A stretch of 14,129 bases of DNA from an uncultured Ruminococcus sp. (GCA_945835085.1 CAMAIG010000011.1:1-14129); one strand, 5' to 3'. Positions 1 to 8,266 are shown, counted from the first letter of the stretch. Program-made: numbers and translations. Notes: generated by a model from the sequence alone, not told the origin.

Positions 1-871
<871 letters not shown>

Positions 872-907
872 TTACCTCCAAAATCTTAGTAAGAAATGCC
901 GCCGTTA

Positions 908-1195
<288 letters not shown>

Positions 1196-1264
1196 TTAAT
1201 TACTCCTTCCTATTATAGCTGCCAATCGTGAATATTAATGATTAGCAGTCGTAAGCTTAATGTG

Positions 1265-1291
1265 TTAGCACTCTTGTTTTCCGAGTGCTAA
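1265..1291 (-). promoter_or_regulatory. CIRCE operator (HrcA binding site) of groES-groEL
   Basis: A perfect inverted repeat TTAGCACTC (1265-1273), 9-nt spacer (1274-1282), GAGTGCTAA (1283-1291) matches the CIRCE consensus exactly. It lies about 70 bp upstream of groES and immediately downstream of the -10 box, so it overlaps the expected transcription start and would lie in the 5' end of the mRNA. In Bacillota this element is bound by HrcA and represses chaperonin transcription until heat stress. Confidence 0.97.
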
Positions 1292-1295
1292 TTAT

Positions 1296-1323
1296 ATTTT
1301 ACCATGTTTTTTTGAAAAATCAA
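1296..1323 (-). promoter_or_regulatory. Sigma-A type promoter of groES-groEL
   Basis: On the minus strand a -35 box TTGATT (complement of 1318-1323) is followed after 16 bp by a -10 box TAAAAT (complement of 1296-1301). The predicted start falls inside the CIRCE dyad. A TATAAT-like hexamer is also present at 1291-1296, but it has no -35 partner at a suitable distance. Confidence 0.7.
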
Positions 1324-1403
1324 GTGTTTTTATGCAATTAACCTCATTTTCGTCATCATGCACATATTTTATACAGAAAATTTGCCTCTATTATTACATT
1401 GGC

Positions 1404-1448
1404 ACAAAAAAATCAAGAGCTGCCGCAGCAATAATGCCGCAGCAGCCC
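1404..1448 (-). terminator. Rho-independent terminator after rnr
   Basis: Downstream of the rnr stop codon, read on the minus strand, a 13-bp stem (1436-1448 with 1417-1429, including three G-U pairs) encloses a 6-nt loop (1430-1435). It is followed by TTGA and then seven T residues (complement of 1406-1412). It ends the rnr transcript about 80 bp before the groESL promoter, so the chaperonin operon is insulated from rnr. Confidence 0.85.
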
Positions 1449-1475
1449 TATTAATACAAAATTATCCTGCCGAAA

Positions 1476-3602
1476 TTATTCGCTAACTATGATAAAGTCG
1501 ATATTTCCGCCGGAAACATCGGTCTTTACGCATCTCACCTTAACACGCTGACCCACCGAAAAAACAGTCTTTCCGTCACGGGTCACGGAAAAATGCCCGT
1601 CAAATTCATATACCCCGTCGGGAAGTGTTTCCATCTTGACAAGTCCCTCAATGGTGTTCGGCAGCTCAACGTACATTCCGTAATCGGTAATGCCGCAAAT
1701 CATGCCCTCAAATTCCTCGCCCACATGAGATGACATATACTCAGCGATATAGCAATCCTCGCATTCCCTCTCAACTCTCATGGCGGTAAGCTCGCACTCG
1801 GAGGACTGAGCGGAAGCCGCATTTGCAAACTTGCCGTATTTCTTTGCGATAACCGCAGGAGAAGCCTTTTCATAGCAAAGGTCCGTAAGAATACGGTGAA
1901 TGGCAAGGTCGGGATATCTTCTTATTGGGGACGTAAAATGAGCATAGTCCTTCAGTACCAGACCGAAATGTCCCAGAGGTTCATCGGAATACTTAGCCTT
2001 AGCCATGGATCTCAGCACCATATTGTTGATAACGGGCGAAAGGTCGGTATCCTTGACGGAATTCAGTATCTCAGCCAGATGCACGGGCTTAACGCTTGAA
2101 AAATGGGGGTGCGGGATATTGAGCCTATCGGTGACCTCAATAAGCTCTGTGACCTTTTCGGGTGCGGGGTCCTCGTGAACACGGTAAACAAAGGGGATAT
2201 TACTCTCCCTTGCGGTCTTTGCGGCGCATTCGTTTGCCGAGAGCATGAATTCCTCAATTATAAGCTCAGCAGCCCCTCTTTCACGTCTTGCAACGTCTGT
2301 GCAGACATTATTCTCATTAATGGTAAGCTTGCATTCGGGGGTGTCTATCTGAGGAGCGCCTCTTTTCAGCTTGTTGGCGGTAAGTATCTCCGCCAGCTCC
2401 TGCATGAGGAAAATAGTGTCCGTAAGCCCCTCATATTTCCTTGCGATATCCTCGTCAAGTGCCGAAAGATCGTCCTTATGGGCAAGTATCTTATTTACCT
2501 CGCTGTAAACGCCCTTGACACGGGAACGGATAACGGTCTTGCTGAATTTATACTTTGTGATCTTTCCCTCGCCGTCCATTTCCATAAGGCAGGAAAAAGC
2601 AAGCCTGTCCTCATTGGGATTAAGAGAGCAGATGCCGTTTGAAAGCTCCTTGGGAAGCATCGGGATTACCTTGTCTGCATAGTAAATGGAGGTTCCCCTT
2701 AAAAAAGCGTCCTTATCAAGCTCGGAGCCTGTCTTGACATAATGGGAAACATCGGCGATATGAACGCCCAGCTTATATCCGTCCCCGTTTCTTTCAACGG
2801 AGATAGCGTCGTCGATATCCTTTGTATCTGCGCCGTCAATGGTGAAAATTATCTCGTCACGAAGGTCAAGCCTGCTGTAAATATCCCTGTCGGTAATTTT
2901 CATACCCGAGATATGCCTTGCCTCGTCCTGCACCGCAAGGGGGAATTCCGTTTCAATATCGTTCATGTACAGCACGGCAAGAGCGCTGCTGTATGCTCTG
3001 TCGGAGCTTCCGAAAAGGGCATTTACCCTGCATCTGTGGTCGGCATGGCGCTCTCCTCGCTTTGTAATGACCGCTAGGACCTTGTCCCCTTCCTTCACCT
3101 CGATATCCCTTCCCGTTATCTCGATAAGATCACGGCAGAAGCTGTCGGGACGGACGCACATACGATTCCCGTCCTTTTCAACAATGCCCGTAAACTCGGA
3201 AAAGCCCTCCTTTGCAATGCTCACGACCTCGCCCTCGGGAGATTCTCCCCTGCCGGGTATGAGTCTGCAGATAACGGTATCTCCGGGCATAGCACCGAGA
3301 AGGAACTTGCCGGGAATAAATATCTCCACACCGTCCTGACGGCGTACAAAGCCGAAGGTCTTGTTTATCCTTGCGACCTCTCCCGCAAACATTCCGTGAG
3401 CCTTGCAAAGGATATATCCCTGCTTGGTTTCGGCAATATCGCCCTTTTCAAGAAGCCATGAAACGGCTCTCTTATAGTCATTGAGAGTTATCTTTCTGCC
3501 CTTGACCTTGCCGTAAAGAGCCTTATCCGAAACAGACTTTTTCCCTGCCTGCTCCATTACATTAAGTATTCTTGAGATACAGATCTGTGATAATTCTGCC
3601 AT
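1476..3602 (-). CDS. rnr: Ribonuclease R (RNB-family 3'-5' exoribonuclease)
   Basis: RNase R is a processive 3'-5' exoribonuclease that degrades structured RNA and takes part in RNA quality control. The 708 residues show the full architecture: an N-terminal winged-helix region (about 1-65), cold-shock-type OB folds (about 70-230), the RNB catalytic domain (about 240-570) and a C-terminal S1 domain (about 627-705, EFEGMICGITDYGMYVELPN). The catalytic signature IDGADTKDIDDA carries the four metal-binding aspartates Asp256, Asp262, Asp264 and Asp265. HIADVSHYV (281-289), LPKELSNGICSLNP (316-329) and FTSPIRRYPDL (556-566) are further RNB signatures. The ATG has a GGGAGGAG ribosome binding site at about 3609-3616. 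Position downstream of secG is common in Bacillota; the smpB that often follows is absent here. A strong hairpin terminator lies between secG and this gene, leaving no room for a promoter between the hairpin and the start. Confidence 0.97.
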   Translation of the reverse strand: MAELSQICISRILNVMEQAGKKSVSDKALYGKVKGRKITLNDYKRAVSWLLEKGDIAETKQGYILCKAHGMFAGEVARINKTFGFVRRQDGVEIFIPGKFLLGAMPGDTVICRLIPGRGESPEGEVVSIAKEGFSEFTGIVEKDGNRMCVRPDSFCRDLIEITGRDIEVKEGDKVLAVITKRGERHADHRCRVNALFGSSDRAYSSALAVLYMNDIETEFPLAVQDEARHISGMKITDRDIYSRLDLRDEIIFTIDGADTKDIDDAISVERNGDGYKLGVHIADVSHYVKTGSELDKDAFLRGTSIYYADKVIPMLPKELSNGICSLNPNEDRLAFSCLMEMDGEGKITKYKFSKTVIRSRVKGVYSEVNKILAHKDDLSALDEDIARKYEGLTDTIFLMQELAEILTANKLKRGAPQIDTPECKLTINENNVCTDVARRERGAAELIIEEFMLSANECAAKTARESNIPFVYRVHEDPAPEKVTELIEVTDRLNIPHPHFSSVKPVHLAEILNSVKDTDLSPVINNMVLRSMAKAKYSDEPLGHFGLVLKDYAHFTSPIRRYPDLAIHRILTDLCYEKASPAVIAKKYGKFANAASAQSSECELTAMRVERECEDCYIAEYMSSHVGEEFEGMICGITDYGMYVELPNTIEGLVKMETLPDGVYEFDGHFSVTRDGKTVFSVGQRVKVRCVKTDVSGGNIDFIIVSE

Positions 3603-3623
3603 TTTATCTCCTCCCTTTCGTAT

Positions 3624-3655
3624 AAAAAAACTCCTGCACAGATATTGTGCAGGAG
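3624..3655 (-). terminator. Rho-independent terminator between secG and rnr
   Basis: A perfect 10-bp stem (3631-3640 with 3646-3655) with a 5-nt loop (3641-3645) is followed on the minus strand by seven T residues (complement of 3624-3630). It starts about 15 bp after the secG stop codon. On the plus strand the same hairpin is followed by a shorter, interrupted T-run (3662-3667), so it could act weakly in that direction too. Its placement directly before the rnr ribosome binding site suggests a partial terminator that sets the secG/rnr ratio. Confidence 0.88.
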
Positions 3656-3670
3656 CATAGCTTTTTCGTA

Positions 3671-3931
3671 TCAGCCCTTTGCTGCAAGAACGGATATTAC
3701 GTTTACAGCGATAACAATAAGGAAGAATATCACTGCAACTATCTTAGTCAGTCTTTCAAGAGCCTTTTCTCTTGTATTCTGACCGTTTTTTCCGTAGAAG
3801 CTGTCGTTATTAGAGCCTTGGATCGCACTTGTCATGCCCTGCTGCTTCTGTGACTGCATAAGTGTTATAACTACAATGAAAATGCTGCATAATATCAGCA
3901 CAATTCCGCTAACTATCTCGATTACTCCCAT
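3671..3931 (-). CDS. secG: Preprotein translocase subunit SecG
   Basis: SecG is the small, non-essential subunit of the SecYEG protein-conducting channel in the cytoplasmic membrane. The 86-residue protein has two predicted membrane helices (about 5-24 and 61-82). Between them is the conserved loop that follows LMQSQKQQGMTSAIQGS and contains the YGKNGQNTREKALERLTKI stretch, both typical of Bacillota SecG. The ATG (complement of 3929-3931) has a GGAGG site at 3941-3945. It has its own near-consensus promoter at 3988-4016 and a strong terminator after the stop. It probably leads a secG-rnr transcription unit through read-through. Confidence 0.95.
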   Translation of the reverse strand: MGVIEIVSGIVLILCSIFIVVITLMQSQKQQGMTSAIQGSNNDSFYGKNGQNTREKALERLTKIVAVIFFLIVIAVNVISVLAAKG

Positions 3932-3987
3932 GATATCTTTCCTCCGAATATATTAATTAAACACAATTAAACATAATAATATAAATT

Positions 3988-4016
3988 ATTATAGCACATA
4001 CCCTTCCCTATTTCAA
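3988..4016 (-). promoter_or_regulatory. Extended -10 sigma-A promoter of secG
   Basis: On the minus strand, TTGAAA (complement of 4011-4016), a spacer of exactly 17 bp, and TATAAT (complement of 3988-3993) preceded by TGC. It combines a consensus -10, an extended -10 TGn and a good -35, so it should be strong. The resulting leader of about 50 nt is AT-rich and shows no clear riboswitch. Confidence 0.88.
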
Positions 4017-4068
4017 GGGGATTTTTGATTTTTGTTGATTTTAAACAAAATGACCCACGAAATCTCAG

Positions 4069-5235
4069 TTAATCAAGGGCACCCCAAATAACATTTTGGA
4101 GCTTTCTTGTAAAATCGGTGCAGCCCGAGTTTGTCTGCTGGATAAAATAGAGCATAGCAGTTTCCTCAGCGGGGTCAATGCTGAAATAACAGCCCAGCCA
4201 GCCGTCCCAGCCGTATTCGCCCTCGGTGCCGTTCATTCCCGCAGCAGTGCGGTCGGTAAGCACTCTCATAAAGCAGCCGTAGCCCTGACCCTTCATGCTG
4301 TCCCAGTCAAGGGAAGCCATCTGTGCAGGGGTAAGGAAATTTTTCGTCATAAGCTCAACGGTTTTTCTTCCAAGTATCCGTGTGCCGTTGTATGTACCCA
4401 TTCCCATGAGCATCTTCACGAATTTCTCATAATCAAGGATAGTGGAAACAAGTCCAGCACCGCCCGATTCAAAGGCAGGGGGCACCTTATAATCCGTAAG
4501 GCACAGACTGAACTCCTTAAAGGGCTTGTTGCCCTGGGGGCTGTGATCGTAAGCCTGTGCAAGACGGTGATATTTTTCCTCGGGGATAAAAAAACCCGTG
4601 TCGGTCATTCCCAGAGGGTCGAATATCTCCTTTTTCAGAAAATCCCCGAATTTCATGCCGCTGACTGCTTCAATTACCGCTCCCATAACATCGGCGGAAG
4701 CGCCGTACTGCCATTTTTCTCCGGGAGTGAACTCCAGGGGACGCTTTCCCATTTCAAGAGCAAAGTCCATTGTGGAATAAAGCTTGCCGCCGTTAAGATA
4801 GTTATAGGACTGCTCTCCCCACAGCTCGCCCATCTTCATTCCCGCAGGTGAGCCACCGGGATAAGGAACTCCCGATGTCATGGTGATAAGGTCACCGACA
4901 GTGACATCTCTCTCAGCGGGACGGGTGCCCTTTTCATCAAGCACCATGGGGTTTTCAAATGTGGGCAGGAACCATTTCACGGGATAGCGAAGCTCCAGCT
5001 GTCCTCTTTCGAGCAGTATCATAAGAGCTGCTGCCGTAACGGGCTTTGACAGCGAAAAGAGTCTGAATATCTTATCCTCGGTCATTTTAATGCCCTTTTC
5101 CTTGTCTGCAAGTCCGAAGCACTGACGAAAAACAGTTTCGCCCTTGTGTATCACAGATATCACAGAGCCAACGGGAAACTGATTTTCAACCGATCTTTCC
5201 GCCAGAGTGCTTAAGAATTTAAGATTGTCGTTCAT
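4069..5235 (-). CDS. Serine hydrolase of the beta-lactamase / penicillin-binding protein superfamily (class C-like, PF00144 type)
   Basis: This 388-residue protein has the class C beta-lactamase/esterase fold signatures. The catalytic SxxK motif is Ser61-Leu-Ser-Lys64 in FRLFSLSKPVTAAALMILLE. The second motif is Tyr177 in WQYGASADVMGAVIEAVSG, and a C-terminal glycine-rich strand motif lies in ESGGAGLVSTILDYEKF (256-272) and GWDGWLGCY (342-350). Such proteins act as esterases, peptidases or carboxypeptidases; the natural substrate cannot be read from sequence, and antibiotic resistance should not be assumed. I see no signal peptide, so it is probably cytoplasmic. The frame extends upstream to 5340, but I chose the ATG at 5233-5235. 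It starts one base after the stop of the upstream kinase-like gene, has an AAGGAAA site about 8 nt before it, and begins where family similarity begins. The two genes are therefore likely translationally coupled. Confidence 0.9.
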   Translation of the reverse strand: MNDNLKFLSTLAERSVENQFPVGSVISVIHKGETVFRQCFGLADKEKGIKMTEDKIFRLFSLSKPVTAAALMILLERGQLELRYPVKWFLPTFENPMVLDEKGTRPAERDVTVGDLITMTSGVPYPGGSPAGMKMGELWGEQSYNYLNGGKLYSTMDFALEMGKRPLEFTPGEKWQYGASADVMGAVIEAVSGMKFGDFLKKEIFDPLGMTDTGFFIPEEKYHRLAQAYDHSPQGNKPFKEFSLCLTDYKVPPAFESGGAGLVSTILDYEKFVKMLMGMGTYNGTRILGRKTVELMTKNFLTPAQMASLDWDSMKGQGYGCFMRVLTDRTAAGMNGTEGEYGWDGWLGCYFSIDPAEETAMLYFIQQTNSGCTDFTRKLQNVIWGALD

Positions 5236-5236
5236 A

Positions 5237-6505
5237 TCACATTTTCCTTTCAGAGCTATACACATTGCACCAAAGCATGAGCCTGTCCTTTTCCGAAGCC
5301 ATTCCCTCCACGCAGCAGTTGTCGGGAGGAATGTCATCAAGCCTTACTGCAATAACGCCGTCACAATGCTTTTTTACAGCAGCCCACTCGGCGCAGTCCC
5401 ATGCCTTAGGAGCACAGAGCAGGATAATGTCATACTGCCCCGAAATATATTCAAGGAGCTGACCGAATGCATCTGAGCCGAACACCTCTGCAGGGTCGCC
5501 CTCATAGGGTGAGCTTTCCGCAATAATATCCACATTTCTCCGTGCATCGGGGACAAGAGCGTTCCATATTGTGCAGCTGCCCGCTGCTATGCCCGAAACG
5601 CCTCCTGCTCCTGTTTTGCCGAATATCCTGCCGATCATGGGCTTTTTCAGGCTGCATTCTATAACAGCCACCTTCTGCCCGCATTCGGCAAGAGCGCAGG
5701 AAAGATATGCCGTGCATTTTTCCGAAAATACCGCAGCCTTGCCCTCTCCCCTGCTTGCAGCCGAAACAGCGAATATCCTTGCTCTGCCCGAAGCGGCAAA
5801 GCCCATCAGCTTCAGCGCCGCATCGTAAGCGCCGTTTTTCCGAATGCCCTCGGGAGCGAAAAAGCCCACATCTCCTATGGACTCAAAGGCAGGAATATCC
5901 GCTCCCTCATTAAGCTTTTCCTTTTTGGGAGTTTTTGGAGGAGCTGTCTTCTTTTCCTTCTTTTCCGAAGGCATTTCCCTTTGATTATTCTTCTTCGGTC
6001 TTAATATCAGCCCCGAAATAATGAATATCAGAAGACCTGTCACAAGTCCCGCTCCCACGCATATCTCCATAAAGGGAAGCTTGGGAGTGCGCTTCATGTC
6101 GCAGTATGAGCCGACCTTAAAACTCGGTATATCCTCGGATTTTTCCGCCAGATTGATAAGCGCTCCCAGAATTACGGGAGAATTCTCCGGCTCTCTTAGT
6201 CCACTGAGGATTATCTCAGCCGAGGATTCCCCGAAGCTCCTTACGCTGAGAGCATATGACAGCTCAATAACGGGCACATCGGCTTCAATGCTTATTTTTT
6301 CAAGCATATCCACACTTGAAAGCTGAGTACGCAGAGCCTCAGCTCCCGTATCTGCGTCTGCCTCGGTGAATATCACATAAGCCGATGCATTTTCCGATGT
6401 GCTTTTCAGATCTCTTTTATCAAGCACCGCAGCCGCAGCCACGGCAAACACAGCTGCCCCTGCGGCAGATATCAGTAAGCGCCGAAATATTGAATTTGCC
6501 GGCAT
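5237..6505 (-). CDS. Membrane-anchored BY-kinase/Wzc-like protein with degenerate nucleotide-binding motifs
   Basis: The 422-residue protein has the layout of a polysaccharide co-polymerase fused to a bacterial tyrosine kinase. A first membrane helix (about 9-27) is followed by an extracytoplasmic domain (about 30-143), a second helix (about 145-168), a basic cytoplasmic linker rich in Lys, and a P-loop ATPase-like domain (about 205-415). The Walker A region reads SAASRGEGKAAVF (Lys256) instead of the usual GEGKS/T. The Walker A' region reads VAVIECSLKKP, where an Asp-Ala-Asp is expected, and Walker B reads YDIILLCAPKAWD, where an Asp is expected. There is no Tyr-rich tail. I infer a non-catalytic scaffold or regulator of capsule/exopolysaccharide export. 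The ATG at 6503-6505 was chosen because GGAGG (6515-6519) sits 9 nt upstream; an in-frame ATG at 6526 has no such site. It is coupled to the serine hydrolase gene that follows. Confidence 0.75.
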   Translation of the reverse strand: MPANSIFRRLLISAAGAAVFAVAAAAVLDKRDLKSTSENASAYVIFTEADADTGAEALRTQLSSVDMLEKISIEADVPVIELSYALSVRSFGESSAEIILSGLREPENSPVILGALINLAEKSEDIPSFKVGSYCDMKRTPKLPFMEICVGAGLVTGLLIFIISGLILRPKKNNQREMPSEKKEKKTAPPKTPKKEKLNEGADIPAFESIGDVGFFAPEGIRKNGAYDAALKLMGFAASGRARIFAVSAASRGEGKAAVFSEKCTAYLSCALAECGQKVAVIECSLKKPMIGRIFGKTGAGGVSGIAAGSCTIWNALVPDARRNVDIIAESSPYEGDPAEVFGSDAFGQLLEYISGQYDIILLCAPKAWDCAEWAAVKKHCDGVIAVRLDDIPPDNCCVEGMASEKDRLMLWCNVYSSERKM

Positions 6506-6597
6506 TGTAAGCAGCCTCCGTTTCATATATTGGGAACTGACGGACAGATCTCACTCCGAAATATCCGACAGCTCACTAAAGCCGTCCTGACCGAGCT

Positions 6598-6627
6598 TTT
6601 TTAAGAACAGTCTGTCGAAAAAGTCAA
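6598..6627 (-). promoter_or_regulatory. Candidate promoter for the kinase-like gene / serine hydrolase pair
   Basis: On the minus strand TTGACT (complement of 6622-6627) is followed after 18 bp by TAAAAA (complement of 6598-6603). The -35 box matches five of six consensus positions, but the -10 box is weak. It would give a leader of about 85 nt. Read-through from the carboxypeptidase gene is an alternative way to express these genes. Confidence 0.35.
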
Positions 6628-6646
6628 AATGTTGAGCAAAATAGAT

Positions 6647-6753
6647 AATTCCTTTACAAATATGGCTTCGATACTAACGTTACCGAGTCGCAAAGCAAAG
6701 GAATTTCTGATATCTGACTAACGAGTTGGCTTCAGCGACACACTGTATCAGAA
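6647..6753. repeat. Two adjacent large inverted repeats between the carboxypeptidase and kinase-like genes
   Basis: The first dyad has 9-bp perfect arms AATTCCTTT (6647-6655) and AAAGGAATT (6697-6705). Inside it a partial second helix forms (GCTT at 6665-6668 with AAGC at 6693-6696, and CGA at 6669-6671 with TCG at 6688-6690). The second dyad has 8-bp perfect arms TTCTGATA (6705-6712) and TATCAGAA (6746-6753) and includes the stop codon of the carboxypeptidase gene. The words ACTAACG (6673, 6717) and GGCTTC (6664, 6728) each occur twice. On the minus strand no T-run follows, so it is not a classical terminator for the carboxypeptidase gene. It may be a structured 3' region, a processing site or a small mobile repeat. 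Confidence 0.5.
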
Positions 6754-8130
6754 TTTTCTTTTTTTCTGAACTCTCTTTGTACGTCTTTTCTTTTTCTTGT
6801 GAGAAGCAGCATATATTATTATGTATGCTAAGACGAGAGCGCCCGCAGCGGCAGCAGCGGCAATGAAATATCCCGATGATACGAATTTCTTTGCCTTGTC
6901 AAGGTTGTAGGACAGCTGGGACATGGTCACATCGTCCTGGGCAACAAGCGAAACTGTGCATATCTCGTCCCCCGAAAGGCTCAGGGTATATGTTCCGAAC
7001 TTCTGACCCTTGCTAATGGGCGCTGTTATGGTGCCGTCCTCATTGAGGAGAGATTCGTCAATGGTGATCTTTTCCTTGAGTCTTGCGGTGTCAACGGTCT
7101 TGAGCCACATACAGCTGTAGCTTTCTCCGATAACGAGCCTTACAAAATCGCTGTTCTCGCCAAAGCGCACCTGAAGCTCGGTGATCTCCTTGCCTGCCTG
7201 ACAGATCTGCTTATATTCGAAATTCTCAAAAGCCCATTCATAAAGCGCCTTGTGGTCATCATAGTGAAGATAAACCGAGTTCCCCTCATCATCGTAAAGG
7301 GGCGAACCCATGGTGACAAGAAGGTAATTGTTTCCGTCACGGGAGCCAAGGGTAACGAGATTTCTTCCCGATTCGTCCAGAGTACCGGTCTTGAAGCCCT
7401 TGACATACTGATAATAATAGCTGCTGGAACGGTTTACCATGCTGTTGGTGTGATTGATATGCGCCCAGCCCGCATCGTGATAGTTTGTGGCGTTCATCTC
7501 ATAATCGGGAGTGCAGGCGATCTCAACGAGCTTGGGATAATTATCCACGGCATACTTGGCAATAAGAGCCATATCCCTTGCATTGGTATACTGATCATCA
7601 TCGTAAAGACCGTGAGGATTTACGAAATGAGTGCCTGTGCAGCCGATAGCCTTTGCCTTGGCATTCATCATGTCAACAAAGTTCGAAATGCTTTCCCCGC
7701 CCACATGATAAGCGAGAATGCCCGCAGATTCACAGGCGGATTTGAGCATGAGAGAATAGAGAAGATCCGTTACGGTAACGATCTCTCCGTTTGAAAGTCC
7801 CACTGCCGAGGCATTCTGACCGTAAAGCTCGTCAAACACCACAAGAGGTGCTTCAAAGCTCGTATTGTCCGTGTCCTCCACATTGTCGAGGACTATCATG
7901 GCGGTCATTATCTTCGTAAGAGAAGCGGGATACATTTTCTTGTCGGGATTTTTGGTGTATACCACCACGTCCTTGTCAAGATTTATCATAACAGCCGCTT
8001 CCGATGTTATGGTGAAATTCGGGGTGAATGTGACCGCCGATACGGGCTGTCCGAAAAACGGGCAGATAAGTGTTATTATCAATGCTGTGCAGACCGCAAG
8101 TGATATCAATCTGCTGCGTGATGCTGTCAT
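6748..8130 (-). CDS. dacF: D-alanyl-D-alanine carboxypeptidase, DacF/PBP5 type (peptidase S11)
   Basis: This low-molecular-weight penicillin-binding protein trims the terminal D-Ala from peptidoglycan stem peptides outside the cytoplasmic membrane. The 460 residues start with a signal peptide (hydrophobic core about 8-24, cleavage probably after VSA near residue 32). The catalytic motifs are Ser70-Leu-Thr-Lys73 (PASLTKIMTA), Ser131-Ala-Cys133 (KSACESAG) where SxN is usual, and Lys247-Thr-Gly249 (GFKTGTLDESGRN). A C-terminal membrane helix (about 421-441) replaces the amphipathic anchor of E. coli PBP5. It is followed by a very basic tail (HKKKKRRTKRVQKKRKF). The ATG at 8128-8130 was chosen over the in-frame TTG two codons earlier because AAAGGAAGG (8140-8148) is correctly spaced from it. 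It has its own promoter and is divergent from the uridine kinase-like gene. The precise symbol is by family similarity. Confidence 0.93.
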   Translation of the reverse strand: MTASRSRLISLAVCTALIITLICPFFGQPVSAVTFTPNFTITSEAAVMINLDKDVVVYTKNPDKKMYPASLTKIMTAMIVLDNVEDTDNTSFEAPLVVFDELYGQNASAVGLSNGEIVTVTDLLYSLMLKSACESAGILAYHVGGESISNFVDMMNAKAKAIGCTGTHFVNPHGLYDDDQYTNARDMALIAKYAVDNYPKLVEIACTPDYEMNATNYHDAGWAHINHTNSMVNRSSSYYYQYVKGFKTGTLDESGRNLVTLGSRDGNNYLLVTMGSPLYDDEGNSVYLHYDDHKALYEWAFENFEYKQICQAGKEITELQVRFGENSDFVRLVIGESYSCMWLKTVDTARLKEKITIDESLLNEDGTITAPISKGQKFGTYTLSLSGDEICTVSLVAQDDVTMSQLSYNLDKAKKFVSSGYFIAAAAAAGALVLAYIIIYAASHKKKKRRTKRVQKKRKF

Positions 8131-8174
8131 AGTCAAAAACCTTCCTTTATCTGTATATAGAAATACTTATACTT

Positions 8175-8183
8175 ATTATATCA
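8175..8183 (-). promoter_or_regulatory. Extended -10 promoter of the D-Ala-D-Ala carboxypeptidase gene
   Basis: On the minus strand TGATATAAT (complement of 8175-8183) is a consensus -10 box with a TGn extension. No good -35 hexamer is found 16-18 bp upstream (TTCCAT is at the position), as is acceptable for extended -10 promoters. The leader to the start codon would be about 38 nt. Confidence 0.7.
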
Positions 8184-8243
8184 AATTCCCGCTTAAAATG
8201 GAAGTGTTTTTGCAGATATTTTTATTTTTTTAATAAATCAAGA

Positions 8244-8266
8244 ATACATGGAGGTCTGCCATGTGT
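8244..8266. promoter_or_regulatory. Inverted repeat in the divergent promoter region (possible operator)
   Basis: ACATGG (8246-8251) and CCATGT (8259-8264) form a perfect 6-bp dyad with a 7-nt centre. It extends to 8 bp if a T-G pair is allowed. It lies between the divergent promoters of the carboxypeptidase and uridine kinase-like genes, about 65 bp from each -10 box. No T-run follows it on either strand, so I read it as a possible protein-binding site rather than a terminator. Confidence 0.35.

Noticed and set aside
2103..2642. Long plus-strand open frame opposite rnr (179 codons), and a similar 251-codon frame opposite the serine hydrolase at 4096-4851
   Set aside because: Both lie antisense to genes with complete catalytic motifs, have no ribosome binding sites, and their translations show no recognisable domain; they are shadows caused by codon bias.
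4005..4050. Hairpin-like CCCTT/AAGGG and TTTTGTT/AACAAAA pairs after the serine hydrolase gene as a terminator
   Set aside because: The first overlaps the -35 box of the secG promoter, the second is almost only A-T, and neither is followed by a T-run on the minus strand.
4069..5235. Antibiotic-resistance beta-lactamase
   Set aside because: The protein has only the general SxxK/Tyr fold signatures, no signal peptide for export, and resembles the broad esterase/peptidase group, so a resistance role is not supported.
5236..5340. N-terminal extension of 35 residues on the serine hydrolase (start at 5340)
   Set aside because: It would lie entirely inside the coding region of the kinase-like gene in another frame, has no ribosome binding site, and reads as low-quality sequence. 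The ATG at 5235 is coupled and well placed.
6629..6721. Thirty-codon plus-strand ORF in the intergenic region as a small gene
   Set aside because: There is no ribosome binding site or promoter in front of it, and it coincides with the inverted repeats, which explain the region at least as well.
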